From: Halopenitus persicus | Lineage (GTDB): Archaea > Halobacteriota > Halobacteria > Halobacteriales > Haloferacaceae | Assembly (NCBI RefSeq): GCF_900107205.1 | Contig: NZ_FNPC01000006.1 | Location: 124,001-188,000 of the forward strand | Length of the DNA stretch: 64,000 nt | Reading direction: 5' to 3' | Part shown: positions 16,931-26,072 of the stretch, one piece after another | Numbering within the stretch: position 1 is the stretch's first letter | Layout: each line of letters opens with the position of its first letter | The notes under the pieces: generated by a model | Database searches by the model: none | Told to the model about the DNA's origin: nothing | Seen by the model: only the letters and a program-made list of their open reading frames with translations | Translations under genes and position numbers: made by a program

Positions 16931-18169
16931 ATGACCGACTCGTACGTGATCGTCGGCGACGGGGTCGCTGGCTCGTCGGCCGCGGAGACGCTCCGGGAGG
17001 AGCGTCCTGACGCCGAGATCACGGTCATCACCGACGAGGGGGAGGCCCTCTACAACCGGATCCTCATCAAGGAGTACGCGAAGGGGAAACTGCCCGAGGC
17101 GCCGATCTCGATCCACGACGAGGAGTGGTACGAAGAGCGGGAGATCGACCTTCGGCTCAACACCCTCGTCGTGGACATCGACGTCGAGAACGACGCGGTG
17201 ACGACCCACGAGGGGGAGACCCTCGAGTACGATTCGCTGCTGCTGGCGATCGGCGGGACGCCCCAACAGCTCCCCGTGGAGAACGCCGACGCCGACGGCA
17301 TCCAGCATTTCTGGACGTTCCAGGATGCCCGCCAGATCAAAGAAAGCGTCGAGAACGCCGACGCCGGCGTCATCGTCGGGGCCGGCCTGCTCGGGATCGA
17401 CTTCGCGGCGATCTGCGGGGCCCAGGACGTCGAGGCGAAGTACCTGATGCGCGGGAACGCCTGGTGGCGCTACGCCCTCTCGGAGGAGGGCGCCGAGATC
17501 ATGCACGAGGCGATGCGGGAGCGCGGCGTCGAACCCGTCTTCGATTCGGGGGTCGACCACTTCGAGGTCGACGACGACGGCCACGTCGAGGCCGCCGTGG
17601 ATCCGAACGGCGAGCGCTACGAGTGCGACTTCGCCGGCGTCGCCATCGGCCTCAACTTCAACACCGAGATCGTCGAGGAGACGCCGATCGAGACGGCTAA
17701 CGGCGTCATCGTCGACGAGTACATGCGCACGAACGTCGACAACGTCTTCGCGGCCGGGGACATCACCGAGTTCCACGACGTCATCCTCGGCGAGCGCGCC
17801 CAGAACGGCGCGTGGGGATCCGCCAAGGAGCAGGGAACGATCGCCGCGAAGAACATGGTCGAGTACGGCTCCGAGGAGTTCCGGTGGGTCTCCTCGTACT
17901 CGATCACCCACTTCGACTTCCCGTTCCTCTCCTTCGGCCATCCGACGCTGGGCGACGAGTCGATCGAGGCGACGACCGGCGAGGGCGAGTGGCGCAAGCT
18001 CGCGCTCAAGGACGGGAGGATCGTCGGCGGCGTCCTGATCGGGGATCTGGCGCCGCAGTCGGCGTATAAACAGCTGATGCGCGAGGAGCGCTACGTCGGC
18101 GACCAGGCGGAGGCGCTGCTTGCGGAGGGCTTCTCGGTCGACGACCTCGCGCACGCGAGCGAACAGTAA
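16931..18169 (+). CDS. FAD/NAD(P)-dependent pyridine nucleotide-disulfide-type oxidoreductase
   Basis: 412 residues from ATG 16931, where Y-V-I-V-G-D-G-V-A-G-S-S-A-A (FAD Rossmann motif) begins; an ATG at 16892 would add 13 residues. A second dinucleotide motif V-I-V-G-A-G-L-L-G-I-D lies near residue 150, and N-V-F-A-A-G-D-I-T-E marks the FAD-binding aspartate near 285. The family includes NADH oxidases, rubredoxin or ferredoxin reductases and nitrite-reductase-like flavoproteins. No redox-active C-x4-C pair is seen, so it is not a disulfide reductase. The electron partner is unknown. Confidence 0.85.
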   Translation: MTDSYVIVGDGVAGSSAAETLREERPDAEITVITDEGEALYNRILIKEYAKGKLPEAPISIHDEEWYEEREIDLRLNTLVVDIDVENDAVTTHEGETLEYDSLLLAIGGTPQQLPVENADADGIQHFWTFQDARQIKESVENADAGVIVGAGLLGIDFAAICGAQDVEAKYLMRGNAWWRYALSEEGAEIMHEAMRERGVEPVFDSGVDHFEVDDDGHVEAAVDPNGERYECDFAGVAIGLNFNTEIVEETPIETANGVIVDEYMRTNVDNVFAAGDITEFHDVILGERAQNGAWGSAKEQGTIAAKNMVEYGSEEFRWVSSYSITHFDFPFLSFGHPTLGDESIEATTGEGEWRKLALKDGRIVGGVLIGDLAPQSAYKQLMREERYVGDQAEALLAEGFSVDDLAHASEQ

Positions 18170-18201
18170 GCGGACACGAATCGGCGGACACGAGTGAATC
18201 G

Positions 18202-18278
18202 CCTCGGGGTCAAGTGGTTCGAGAGACTTCGTCTCTCGTCATCACGAGACGGCTTCGCCGTCTCGGACGACCCCGAGG
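18202..18278 (-). ncRNA. Predicted TnpB guide-RNA (omega/reRNA) scaffold at the right end
   Basis: Read on the minus strand, CCTCGGGGTC (18278-18269) pairs with GACCCCGAGG (18211-18202). Inside this stem are two hairpins, CGAGACGGC/GCCGTCTCG (18265-18245, 3-base loop) and CGAGAGAC/GTCTCTCG (18238-18220, 3-base loop), giving a three-way junction. The tnpB stop codon (18242-18244) lies between the two hairpins, so the end of the gene doubles as RNA structure. Known TnpB guide RNAs overlap the gene's 3' end and run past the element end into the guide. The 5' extent is not determined. Confidence 0.65.
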
Positions 18279-19492
18279 CTTCCTGCTTCGATGACGCGCT
18301 TTGCAGACACCTGAGTGGTGTCCGTAGGGAGCGCGGTCTCCACGGGCGTGTCTTCGGGCCATCCCAGCCCTAATTCAGAAAAACCACGTTGCAGGACATT
18401 CATCGCCGCATTCGCGTCACGGTCACACTCAAACCCACACGCCGGGCAAGAGTGTTCCCGAGCCCAGATTGGCTTTGCTGTCTCCACACCGCACGACGCA
18501 CACTCCTTCGTCGTTCCTTCCGCTTCAACTTGAATGACGTGCGTGCCGTACAGGTCGCCCTTGTATTCGAGGAGCATAATGAACTGTCGCCACGCTGCAT
18601 CCTGCTTGTTGCGAGCGTTGTGAGACTGCTCCAACATCCCCTTCACGTTCAGATCTTCGACGAATACGGCGTCGTACTCGCGGACGAGCCACGTCGTAAT
18701 CTTGTGCTGGTAGTCCAGCACCTTCCGCCTGATGTGACGCTTGACCTTGGCAACCTGTTTCCGTTGTTTTTCGTAGTTGTTCGACCCTTCTTCCTTCCGC
18801 GACAACTTGCGTTGTTCGCGGCGAAGACGCTCGTACTCGTCTTCGAGGTCGAGCCAATCCACTGTCTTGCCGTCAGACGTGTGGATATAGTTCAGGATGC
18901 CGAGGTCAATTCCGACACTGTTGCTCGCGTCAAGCGTGTTCGCGTCGGGTTTCTCGGGCAGGTCGGCGTCGTCGGTTTCGAGGCCGAAGGAGACGAACCA
19001 CTCGCCGGTCGTCGCTTTCTTGATGGTGACTTCCTTGATGTCGGCGGTGTCGGGAATTTCGCGGTGGTAGCGGATTTTGATGTCGCCGATTTTGGAGAGC
19101 CAGAGCGTTGCACGTCGGCCACTCGTGTTTTTGAGTTCGAAGCCAGACTGCGAATACGTCATACTCTGGAACTCCCGTGGCGACTTCCACTTGAGTTTGC
19201 CGACCTTACGCCCGTTCTGTTTCTGCTCGGAAAGGCCGTCGAGGTTCTGGTAGAACCGCGTGACGGTTCGTTGCAGGGCCTTCGAATTGACTTCCGAGAA
19301 CACAGGGAACTGGTCTTTCCAACCGGGGAGTCGGTAATGGTGTTTGTACGCGGAGCCGATGTCGTCGGCATCCACGTTCTCGTACTCGTACCGAGTGTAG
19401 TTGTACGCTTGGCGATGAATGTCGATGTGACGTTCTAGTTCACCGGCTACCTCTTGTGTCGGGTATACAGGGTAGCGGTGACTGTACTCCAT
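18242..19492 (-). CDS. tnpB: TnpB RNA-guided endonuclease (IS605 OrfB), catalytic residues intact
   Basis: 416 residues. The RuvC core is split as usual: D196 in G-I-D-L-G-I, E279 in V-F-V-E-D-L-N-V-K-G-M and D359 in D-R-D-A-N-A-A-M-N. A zinc ribbon with C331/C334 and C349/C352 sits between the last two. The N-terminal half is the WED/REC-like part that holds the guide RNA. TnpB cuts DNA beside a short element-specific motif and helps keep the element. No TnpA partner is encoded here, so movement would need help from elsewhere. The C-terminal dozen residues are encoded by one of the right-end hairpins. Confidence 0.93.
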   Translation of the reverse strand: MEYSHRYPVYPTQEVAGELERHIDIHRQAYNYTRYEYENVDADDIGSAYKHHYRLPGWKDQFPVFSEVNSKALQRTVTRFYQNLDGLSEQKQNGRKVGKLKWKSPREFQSMTYSQSGFELKNTSGRRATLWLSKIGDIKIRYHREIPDTADIKEVTIKKATTGEWFVSFGLETDDADLPEKPDANTLDASNSVGIDLGILNYIHTSDGKTVDWLDLEDEYERLRREQRKLSRKEEGSNNYEKQRKQVAKVKRHIRRKVLDYQHKITTWLVREYDAVFVEDLNVKGMLEQSHNARNKQDAAWRQFIMLLEYKGDLYGTHVIQVEAEGTTKECASCGVETAKPIWAREHSCPACGFECDRDANAAMNVLQRGFSELGLGWPEDTPVETALPTDTTQVSAKRVIEAGSLGVVRDGEAVS

Positions 19493-19554
19493 CGCTGTAT
19501 CTCGATTAGAGATGTGTTTACTTAATGGTTTATGTCACGAGTTGTCGGCTTCAA

Positions 19555-19575
19555 CCCCGGGGTCAAGCCCCGGGG
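19555..19575. repeat. Left-end hairpin of the first tnpB element
   Basis: CCCCGGGG at 19555-19562 and again at 19568-19575 can pair across a TCAAG loop. Together with the GGGGTCAAG shared with the right end, it marks the likely left terminus. 19493-19711 has no gene. Confidence 0.6.
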
Positions 19576-19711
19576 CATTCGCCTTGACCGCCTGTAAACG
19601 GACACGAATCGGCAGATACACCGATGATCCGCCGTGGATCGGCTGACACAACGGAGATTCTGAGCCGGCAGTCGAAGGCGAGCACGAGCTCCGTCGGCGA
19701 TCCGACGACGA

Positions 19712-21556
19712 CTACATCGACTCGGGAGCCTCGACGCCGAGGACCCCGAGCGCGTTCGCGACGGTGTGTTTCGAGGCCGCCACGAGCGCCAGCCGCGCGT
19801 CACGGAGCGCCGGCGATTCCGCCGACAGGACCGGACACTCGCGGTAGAAGACGTTGTACGCGTCGGCGATCTCGCGGGTGTAGGTCGCGACGACGTGCGG
19901 CTTGAGCTCCTCGGCGGCCTCCTCGATCACGGCCGGGAAGCGGGCGATCTCCCGGAGGAGGGCTCGCGCTTCCTCGGTTTCGAGGACGCCGGCGTCGATA
20001 TCCACGTCGGCGGTTGCGCCGCCGGCTGCACCGTCCTCGCCGGCACCGGCGACGATCGCGTCGGTCGCGAGGTCGGGAACCGACACGTCCGCGGCCGCGG
20101 CCTCCTCGAGGATGCCGCAACAGCGTGCGTGGACGTACTGAACGTACGGGGCGGACTGCGCCTCGAAGTCGAGCGCCCGGTCCCACTCGAAGGTGATCGC
20201 CTTGGTGGGCTGTTTGGAGACGACGTCGTACCGGACCGCGCCGATCCCGACCTGGTGGGCGATGCGCTCGACGTCCGCCTCGTCGAGGTCGTCGTCGCGG
20301 ATCCGGTCGTCGAGGCGGGTCTCGACCTCCTCGCGGGCGCGGTCGATCGCCTCGTCGAGGAGGTCGTCGAGCATCACGCCGGTGCCGCGGCGGGTCGACA
20401 TCTTTCCCTCGGGGAGGTTGACGTACGAGTAGATGACGTTCTCGAGCTGGTCGACGTCGTTGCCGAGGAGGTCGAGGGCCGCGTTGAGCTGGTCGGCCTG
20501 TAGCTTGTGGTCCTCGCCGAGGACGGTGACGGCGCGGTCGTAGTTATCGAACTTCCACTCGTGGTGGGCCAGATCGCGGGTGGTGTACAGCGAGGTGCCG
20601 TCCGAGCGGAGGAAGACGAGGTTCTTGTCGATCCCCCACTCGTCGAGCTCGAGCTGCCAGGCGTCCTCCTCGTAGACCGCCTGGTCGGCCTCCTTGAGCC
20701 GGGCTGCGACCTCGTCGGTCGAGCCGTCCCGCATGAACCGCGTCTCCTTGACGAACTCGTCGAAGTCGGCGGGCAGGCGCGCGAGACACTCCCGCATCCC
20801 CGAGAGGACCTGGTCGACGACCGTGCCGACGCGCTCGTAGGTCTCCTCGTCGCCGTCCTCGAGCCCCTGCAGGATCGACCGGATCTCGTCCTCGGCCGCC
20901 TCGACGGCCTCGGGATCCGCCTCCTCGAGGTAGCTGTTCCCCTTGCGGTAATACCGGACGAGGTCGTACTCGATCCGGTCGCGTGCGGGCGGCTCCTCGA
21001 GGTCGGACTCGTCGAAGGTCTCGTAGGCCCACGTGAACACCGCCATCTGGCGACCGGCGTCGTTCACGTAGTAGTGGCGCTCGACGTCGTAGCCGGCCGT
21101 GTCCAGGACGTTCGCGACGGCGTCGCCGACGATCGGGTTGCGCGCGCGGCCGACGTGGACCGGTCCGGTCGGGTTCGCGCTCGTGTGCTCGACGACGATC
21201 GAGGTGTCCCGGTCCGCGAGCGCGCCGTAGTCGGCATCGGCGCCGGCAACGAGCGTGTCGGCGAGATACGCGTCCGTCGTCCGGAAGTTGAGGTAGGGGC
21301 CGGCGGTCTCGACCGCGGCGAGGTAGTCGTACGCCTCGGCGGCGATCGTTTCCGAGACGGCGTCGGCGAGTCGGGCGGCGACCTGCGGGGGCGCCTCGCC
21401 GAGTTCATCCGCCAGCCGGAAGGACGCGCTGGAGGCGAGCGTGGCGTCCGTATCGGCCGGCGGTTCCTCGATGCCGAGATCGTCGGTCGGGAGATCGAGG
21501 TCGGAAAGCGCCGCCGAAAGCGCCGCCTCGACCTCCGACCGGAACTGTCGGAACAT
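19712..21556 (-). CDS. argS: Arginyl-tRNA synthetase
   Basis: 614 residues. It charges tRNA-Arg with arginine. The N-terminal Add1 domain is residues 1-90. The HIGH-type motif appears as [10 protein letters not shown] near 135, the KMSKS-type as G-K-M-S-T-R-R-G-T near 400, and the C-terminal DALR anticodon-binding domain spans about 490-614 ([11 protein letters not shown] ... [11 protein letters not shown]). A G/A/D-rich insert near residue 520 is outside the normal fold. The tnpB element lies just downstream of its stop. Confidence 0.97.
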   Translation of the reverse strand: MFRQFRSEVEAALSAALSDLDLPTDDLGIEEPPADTDATLASSASFRLADELGEAPPQVAARLADAVSETIAAEAYDYLAAVETAGPYLNFRTTDAYLADTLVAGADADYGALADRDTSIVVEHTSANPTGPVHVGRARNPIVGDAVANVLDTAGYDVERHYYVNDAGRQMAVFTWAYETFDESDLEEPPARDRIEYDLVRYYRKGNSYLEEADPEAVEAAEDEIRSILQGLEDGDEETYERVGTVVDQVLSGMRECLARLPADFDEFVKETRFMRDGSTDEVAARLKEADQAVYEEDAWQLELDEWGIDKNLVFLRSDGTSLYTTRDLAHHEWKFDNYDRAVTVLGEDHKLQADQLNAALDLLGNDVDQLENVIYSYVNLPEGKMSTRRGTGVMLDDLLDEAIDRAREEVETRLDDRIRDDDLDEADVERIAHQVGIGAVRYDVVSKQPTKAITFEWDRALDFEAQSAPYVQYVHARCCGILEEAAAADVSVPDLATDAIVAGAGEDGAAGGATADVDIDAGVLETEEARALLREIARFPAVIEEAAEELKPHVVATYTREIADAYNVFYRECPVLSAESPALRDARLALVAASKHTVANALGVLGVEAPESM

Positions 21557-21630
21557 ATTCCCCGTTCGAGAGGCCGGCTAAAAGGCCCTTGCGAAGCGGA
21601 TGCGGCGGGGCGGCGGGCGGCGGGCGGCGG

Positions 21631-21675
21631 GGCGGCGGATGCGACGGCGGCGGATGCGACGGCGGCGGATGCAAC
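21631..21675. repeat. Three tandem 15-base repeats in a GC-rich spacer
   Basis: GGCGGCGGATGCGAC occurs at 21631 and 21646, and with one change at 21661. A run of GGCGGGC-type sequence comes before it. The gap 21557-21909 has no convincing gene; its right half holds the rbkR control region. Confidence 0.8.
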
Positions 21676-21814
21676 GGGGCGGCGTCGCGGGACGAGGACG
21701 GTGAAGGAACGGAGCGAGCACGAAACGACGGAACCGAGGTACGGGCGGCTTTCGTCGTGACCGACGTTCCTTTATATGTCCCGCGGAATGTGAGGATAGA
21801 GGCGTCCGGTAACC

Positions 21815-21880
21815 GGTATACATCACGGTCGTGTGACACACCATCACGATTCTGTGATGTATACCGTATTCGTTATACTT
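21815..21880 (+). promoter_or_regulatory. Candidate RbkR operator and promoter of the riboflavin operon
   Basis: GGTATACATCAC at 21815-21826 and GTGATGTATACC at 21854-21865 are a perfect 12-base inverted repeat with 27 bases between. A nested pair, CATCAC-gattct-GTGATG, fills 21842-21859. A TATA-like TTATACTT follows at 21873-21880, about 30-37 bases before the rbkR ATG. Archaeal RbkR proteins repress riboflavin genes at such palindromes; binding here is inferred from position. Confidence 0.7.
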
Positions 21881-21909
21881 TTACCAGGCAGGCACGAAGG
21901 GAAGTACAT

Positions 21910-22749
21910 ATGCCAGACGCGGCGACGGTACCCGAACGGACGAGTCCCGACGAGATCGCGGCGCTCAAAACGATCGCCCTCGCGGGCGGACTCGCGGAGA
22001 CGAAGGTCTCGTGTGCGGGGCTCGCGGCGGACCTCGACGCGTCGACGCAGACCGCCTCCAGGCGGCTCCAGCGGCTGGAGGAGGGCGGTCTGATCGAGCG
22101 GGACGTGGTCGGCGACGGACAGTGGGTCCGCGTGACCGACGCCGGCGAGTCGGTCCTCCGCGGCGAGTACGCCGACTATCGGCGGCTCTTCGAGACCGAG
22201 ACCGAGCTCGCCCTGACCGGCGTCATCACGAGCGGAATGGGCGAGGGGCGACACTACATCACGCTCGAGGGGTATATGTCGCAGTTCCGGAGCCGGCTCG
22301 GCTACGAACCGTATCCGGGAACGCTCAACGTCGAACTCGACGAGGCGAGCGTCCGGAAGCGCGGCGAGATGGCCGGCATCGCCGCCGTGGACATCGACGA
22401 GTGGGAGGATGACGACCGGACCTACGGTGCTGCCTCCTGCTACGCCGCAACCGTCGTCGCCGGGATCGATGATTCGGCGACCGGTGGGTCGGCGACCGAC
22501 GATACGGAGACCGATGGGTCAGAGGCCGCCGATCCGGAGACCGATGATCCGAAGGCCGTCGATCGGGAGACGCGCGAGTACGAGGGCGCTCACGTCATCG
22601 TGCCCGACCGGACCCACCACGACGAGTCGCAGCTCGAGGTGATCGCGGCAGACAAGCTCCGCGAGGAGCTCGCGTTGCACGACGGGGAGACGGTGCAGGT
22701 CCGGATCCAGCCGACCGACGGTGCGGTCCCCACGGGAGGCGAGCAGTGA
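21910..22749 (+). CDS. rbkR: RbkR: transcriptional regulator fused to CTP-dependent riboflavin kinase
   Basis: 279 residues. Residues 15-75 are a winged helix-turn-helix ([11 protein letters not shown] ... [14 protein letters not shown]). From about 95 the DUF120 kinase domain begins with [16 protein letters not shown] and Y-P-G-T-L-N-V-E, and ends with [10 protein letters not shown] and V-Q-V-R-I. It makes FMN from riboflavin using CTP and controls riboflavin genes. An acidic T/D-rich insert interrupts the kinase domain at about 190-220. It overlaps ribB by one base and a large palindrome lies upstream, so self-control is likely. Confidence 0.93.
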   Translation: MPDAATVPERTSPDEIAALKTIALAGGLAETKVSCAGLAADLDASTQTASRRLQRLEEGGLIERDVVGDGQWVRVTDAGESVLRGEYADYRRLFETETELALTGVITSGMGEGRHYITLEGYMSQFRSRLGYEPYPGTLNVELDEASVRKRGEMAGIAAVDIDEWEDDDRTYGAASCYAATVVAGIDDSATGGSATDDTETDGSEAADPETDDPKAVDRETREYEGAHVIVPDRTHHDESQLEVIAADKLREELALHDGETVQVRIQPTDGAVPTGGEQ

Positions 22750-23426
22750 TGCGGACGGACGCGGAGGCCGCTCTCGAGAACGCGCTCGAGGCCTTCCGCG
22801 CGGGCGAGCCGGTCTGCATCCACGACTTCGCGGACCGGGAGGGAGAGACGGATCTGGTCTATCCCGCCCGCGCGGTCACCCCGACGGCCGTCTCGCGGAT
22901 GCGAAACGACGCCGGGGGGCTGATCTGCGTCGCCGTGAGCCACCGCGTCGCGGAGGCGTTCGAGCTGCCGTTCCTCGCGGACGCGATCGACCATCCGGCG
23001 GTCGACGACGACCCGGCCTACGACGCCCGGTCCTCGTTCTCGCTGCCGGTGAACCACCGGGAGACCTTCACCGGGATCACCGACGTCGACCGCGCGCGGA
23101 CGATCACCGAGCTGGGAACCGCGGCCGCCGCGGTCGAGCGCGACCCCGATGCGTATACCGCGGAGACCTTCGCCGCGGAGTTCCGGTCGCCGGGCCACGT
23201 CCACGTGCTCCGCGGGGCGGAGGGACTGCTGGCCGAACGGACCGGCCACACCGAACTCGGACTCGCGCTCGCGGCCGCGGCCGGGGAGCCGCCGGCCGTC
23301 GTCGTCTGCGAGATGATGGACGACGAGACCGGCACGGCCGTCACCCCCGAGGACGCCGCGGCCTACGCCGAGCGGCAGGGGATCCCCTACGTCGAGGGGA
23401 AGACGCTCGTCGAGGCGCTCGCCTGA
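22749..23426 (+). CDS. ribB: 3,4-dihydroxy-2-butanone 4-phosphate synthase
   Basis: 225 residues. It converts ribulose 5-phosphate to the four-carbon precursor of riboflavin. Family marks are D-R-E-G-E-T-D-L-V (metal-binding acids near residue 30), M-R-N-D-A-G-G-L-I-C, D-A-R-S-S-F-S-L-P-V-N-H, T-G-I-T-D-V-D-R-A-R-T-I and the R-S-P-G-H-V-H-V-L-R with H-T-E loop. The ATG shares its A with the rbkR stop, so translation is coupled. It lacks the RibA domain seen in some bacterial fusions. Confidence 0.95.
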   Translation: MRTDAEAALENALEAFRAGEPVCIHDFADREGETDLVYPARAVTPTAVSRMRNDAGGLICVAVSHRVAEAFELPFLADAIDHPAVDDDPAYDARSSFSLPVNHRETFTGITDVDRARTITELGTAAAAVERDPDAYTAETFAAEFRSPGHVHVLRGAEGLLAERTGHTELGLALAAAAGEPPAVVVCEMMDDETGTAVTPEDAAAYAERQGIPYVEGKTLVEALA

Positions 23427-23527
23427 CGCGCTCGTGGGCGGACGGGCAGCTCTTTCGTGACGCGGTCGACGGCTTCGTGAATCGATCGGCGGCAGCCCCC
23501 GAATCCGGTAGCCCGTCGCGTGTTCCG

Positions 23528-23537
23528 CCTGATTTAT
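23528..23537 (+). promoter_or_regulatory. TATA-like box of the branched-chain aminotransferase gene
   Basis: TGATTTATGA lies about 25-34 bases before the ATG at 23562 and supports that start. Confidence 0.5.
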
Positions 23538-23561
23538 GACGGACGCCGACCACGAGCGAGT

Positions 23562-24491
23562 ATGAGCTTCGAGGAGATGGACGTCGACACGATCTGGAAG
23601 AACGGGTCCTTCGTCGACTGGGAGGACGCGACGACCCACGTGCTCACGCACGCGCTCCATTACGGGACCGGCGTCTTCGAGGGCGCCCGCTGTTACGACA
23701 CGAACGAGGGGCCGGCGCTGTTCCGCTGGGAGGAGCACCTCGACCGCCTGTTCGACTCCGCGAAGATGTACGACCTCGACATCGGGCACTCCCGCGAGGA
23801 GCTCACGAACGCGACCCTCGAGCTGCTCCGCCGGCAGAACCTCGAAAGCGGCTACATCCGGCCGATCGCCTATTACGGGTATAACTCGCTGGGCGTCTCC
23901 CCGAAGGACTGCCCGACCGACGTCGCGATCGCCGCCTGGCCGTGGGGAACCTACCTCGGCGAGGAGGCGCTCGAGGACGGCGTCGACGTGATGGTCTCCT
24001 CCTGGCGGAAACACGCCTCCTCGCAGGTCCCGACGAACGTGAAGACGACCGGCCTCTACGTCAACTCGATGCTGGCGGGCGAGGAGGCCCGCCGGAACGG
24101 CTACGTCGAGGCGATCGTCCTGAACAAGGAGGGCAACGTCGCGGAGGGGCCCGGCGAGAACATCTTCCTCGTCGACGACGGGGAGATCTACACCACGGGT
24201 CGCGCGGAGTCCATCCTCGAGGGGATCACCCGTGACACCGTCATCACCCTTGCCCGCGAGAACGGCTACACCGTCCACGACGAGGCCACGCTCTCGCGCG
24301 GGCAGCTGTACACCGCCGACGAGCTGTTCTTCACCGGCTCGGCCGCCGAGGTCACTCCGATCCGGACGGTCGACGACACGGAGATCGGCGCCGGAACGCG
24401 CGGGCCGGTGACCGAGGAGCTCCAGGAGGCGTTCTTCGACCTCGTCGAGCGGCGCACCGACGCCCACGACGACTGGTTCACGTACGTCTAG
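23562..24491 (+). CDS. ilvE: Branched-chain amino acid aminotransferase
   Basis: 309 residues, class IV PLP fold. It moves the amino group between glutamate and the keto acids of leucine, isoleucine and valine. Seen are H-A-L-H-Y-G-T-G-V-F-E-G-A-R near residue 30, the PLP lysine in T-N-V-K-T-T-G-L-Y-V-N-S, the E-G-P-G-E-N-I-F pterin/PLP loop and F-T-G-S-A-A-E-V-T-P-I near the end. Frames upstream of the ATG are not family-like. It is a single gene between ribB and an unknown gene. Confidence 0.93.
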   Translation: MSFEEMDVDTIWKNGSFVDWEDATTHVLTHALHYGTGVFEGARCYDTNEGPALFRWEEHLDRLFDSAKMYDLDIGHSREELTNATLELLRRQNLESGYIRPIAYYGYNSLGVSPKDCPTDVAIAAWPWGTYLGEEALEDGVDVMVSSWRKHASSQVPTNVKTTGLYVNSMLAGEEARRNGYVEAIVLNKEGNVAEGPGENIFLVDDGEIYTTGRAESILEGITRDTVITLARENGYTVHDEATLSRGQLYTADELFFTGSAAEVTPIRTVDDTEIGAGTRGPVTEELQEAFFDLVERRTDAHDDWFTYV

Positions 24492-24593
24492 CCCGCCCGT
24501 TCTCGCCACATATCGGACCACGACGCGCGAGGACGACGCCACGGTGAGGGCGGAAACGAAGCCGTTTTCGGCCGGCGAGTCGAACGCGAGCGT

Positions 24594-25007
24594 ATGGACA
24601 GTGGCGGATCCAGCGACATGACGCTGGCGTTCGAGTTGGCGGCCCTGCAGCGGCTCGCGGACCCCAACGCCGTCTTCAACAACGCCAGACAGTGGACGGA
24701 GTACGTCGGCGTCGTCAGCGAGAAGCCGACCTACGTCGTCACCAACTTCACCCGGAAACACCGCGTTCGCCAGGACTTCTTCTCGGGCCCCCGCGGGGTC
24801 GAGGAGAGCCTCGAGAACATCAAGACCCAGTTCGAGACCGACCGGCACGTCTTCGTCGGCATCACCGAGGAGGACGAGGCGGTCGCGGAGGCGGCCGGCT
24901 GGGAGTTCCTGCAGGTCGAGGACGCAGCCGAGGCGGCCGGCTGGACCCTCGGCGAGGCGGACGCGGAGGCGGACGAGGACGCCGACGAGCGGGACGACTG
25001 GCCGTAG
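24594..25007 (+). CDS. Uncharacterised small haloarchaeal protein
   Basis: 137 residues. I do not recognise a named family. The central part (E-L-A-A-L-Q-R-L-A-D-P-N-A-V-F-N-N-A-R-Q-W-T-E-Y-V-G-V-V-S-E) is well formed with alternating helices and strands, and T-R-K-H-R-V-R-Q-D-F-F-S-G-P-R is rich in basic residues. The end is an acidic A/D/E repeat. The ATG at 24618 (M-T-L-A-F-E-L) would also be a possible start. It lies alone ahead of mptA. Confidence 0.75.
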   Translation: MDSGGSSDMTLAFELAALQRLADPNAVFNNARQWTEYVGVVSEKPTYVVTNFTRKHRVRQDFFSGPRGVEESLENIKTQFETDRHVFVGITEEDEAVAEAAGWEFLQVEDAAEAAGWTLGEADAEADEDADERDDWP

Positions 25008-25121
25008 GACGGATCCCGCAATCGATCGGGTGGCCGGACCCTACGAGACCGGACCCCGATCAGCGGTCACAAACCACACCTTTCGAAAGCCCTAATCGGG
25101 TCTCGCCCCTCAACACGGGTA

Positions 25122-26063
25122 ATGAGCCACCAGCTCCCCGACGTGCAGGCGTCCACGCCCGACGTCTCCGTCGGCCTCTCCCAGGTGGGCGTCACGGACG
25201 TACAGAAGCTCGTGAAACTCGCGCGGGGCCAGAACCGGCCGATCGTGTTGATGGCGGAGTTCGAGGTGTTCGTCGACCTCCCGAGCGGGCGGAAGGGGAT
25301 CGACATGTCCCGGAACATGGAGGTCATCGACGAGATCCTCGAGGACATCACCCGCGATGAGGCCTATCGCGTCGAGGACGTCTGCGGTGACGCCGCCGAA
25401 CGCCTGCTCGAGAAACACGAGTACACCTCGCGGGCGGAGGTGAAGATGACCGCGGACTACATCACGCGCGAGCGGACGCCGGCCTCCGACCGCCCGACCC
25501 AGAACACGGCGACGATCATCGCCTCCGCCGAGGCGACGGAGGAGGGGACCCGCGAGGAGATCGGCGCCGAGGTGACGGGAATAACCGTCTGTCCGTGCTC
25601 GCAGGGGATGTCCGAGGAGCGAGCCCGCCAGGAGCTCCACGATCTGGGCGTCGACGAGGAGACGACCGAGGCCTTCCTCGATGCCGTCCCCCAGCCCGGC
25701 CACTCACAGCGCGGCCACGCGACGCTGACCGTGACCGCCGACGGCGACCCGGACGTCGACCTCCGGGAGATAATCGACATCGCCCGGAACGCGATGAGCG
25801 CCCGGATCTACAACATGGCCAAGCGGCCGGACGAGGACCACATGACCTACCACGCACACGCCAACGCGAAGTTCGTCGAGGACTGCGTCCGGTCGCTGGC
25901 CGACCAGACGGTCTCCGCGTTCGACCACCTCCCGGACGACGCCACGATCCGGATCGCCCAGTCCAACGACGAATCCATCCACGAGCACAACGCCCACGCC
26001 GAGCGGGAGGTCACGATGGGGCAGCTTCGCTCGGAAGTGAACGGGAGCGGTTCCGAGCGGTAG
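25122..26063 (+). CDS. mptA: GTP cyclohydrolase MptA (FolE2-like)
   Basis: 313 residues. It opens GTP to 7,8-dihydroneopterin 2',3'-cyclic phosphate, the first step to pterins; in Haloferax it also feeds preQ0 and so archaeosine in tRNA. Marks are [14 protein letters not shown]-x-D-M-S-R (here K-G-I-D-M-S-R), the metal-binding cysteine in [18 protein letters not shown], and [13 protein letters not shown]. ArcS, a later enzyme on the archaeosine path, is encoded at 32.6-34.4 kb. Confidence 0.95.
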   Translation: MSHQLPDVQASTPDVSVGLSQVGVTDVQKLVKLARGQNRPIVLMAEFEVFVDLPSGRKGIDMSRNMEVIDEILEDITRDEAYRVEDVCGDAAERLLEKHEYTSRAEVKMTADYITRERTPASDRPTQNTATIIASAEATEEGTREEIGAEVTGITVCPCSQGMSEERARQELHDLGVDEETTEAFLDAVPQPGHSQRGHATLTVTADGDPDVDLREIIDIARNAMSARIYNMAKRPDEDHMTYHAHANAKFVEDCVRSLADQTVSAFDHLPDDATIRIAQSNDESIHEHNAHAEREVTMGQLRSEVNGSGSER

Positions 26064-26072
26064 CGAACACAG

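Larger units (their letters stand above)
18202..19576 (-). mobile_element. tnpB-only IS605/IS1341-type element
   Basis: The unit runs from the folded right end at 18202-18278 to the left-end hairpin at 19555-19575. It carries tnpB alone; no tnpA-like Y1 transposase gene exists in the window. Both ends share GGGGTCAAG preceded by C-rich sequence. Base use is less GC-rich than in the flanks, as expected of acquired DNA. A 15-base direct repeat, CGGACACGAATCGGC, lies outside each end (18171-18185 and 19599-19613). The exact cleavage points cannot be set by eye. Confidence 0.75.

Noticed and set aside
18170-19711. A TnpA (Y1 transposase) gene beside either tnpB
   Set aside because: No frame with the H-x-H and catalytic tyrosine pattern was found near either element.
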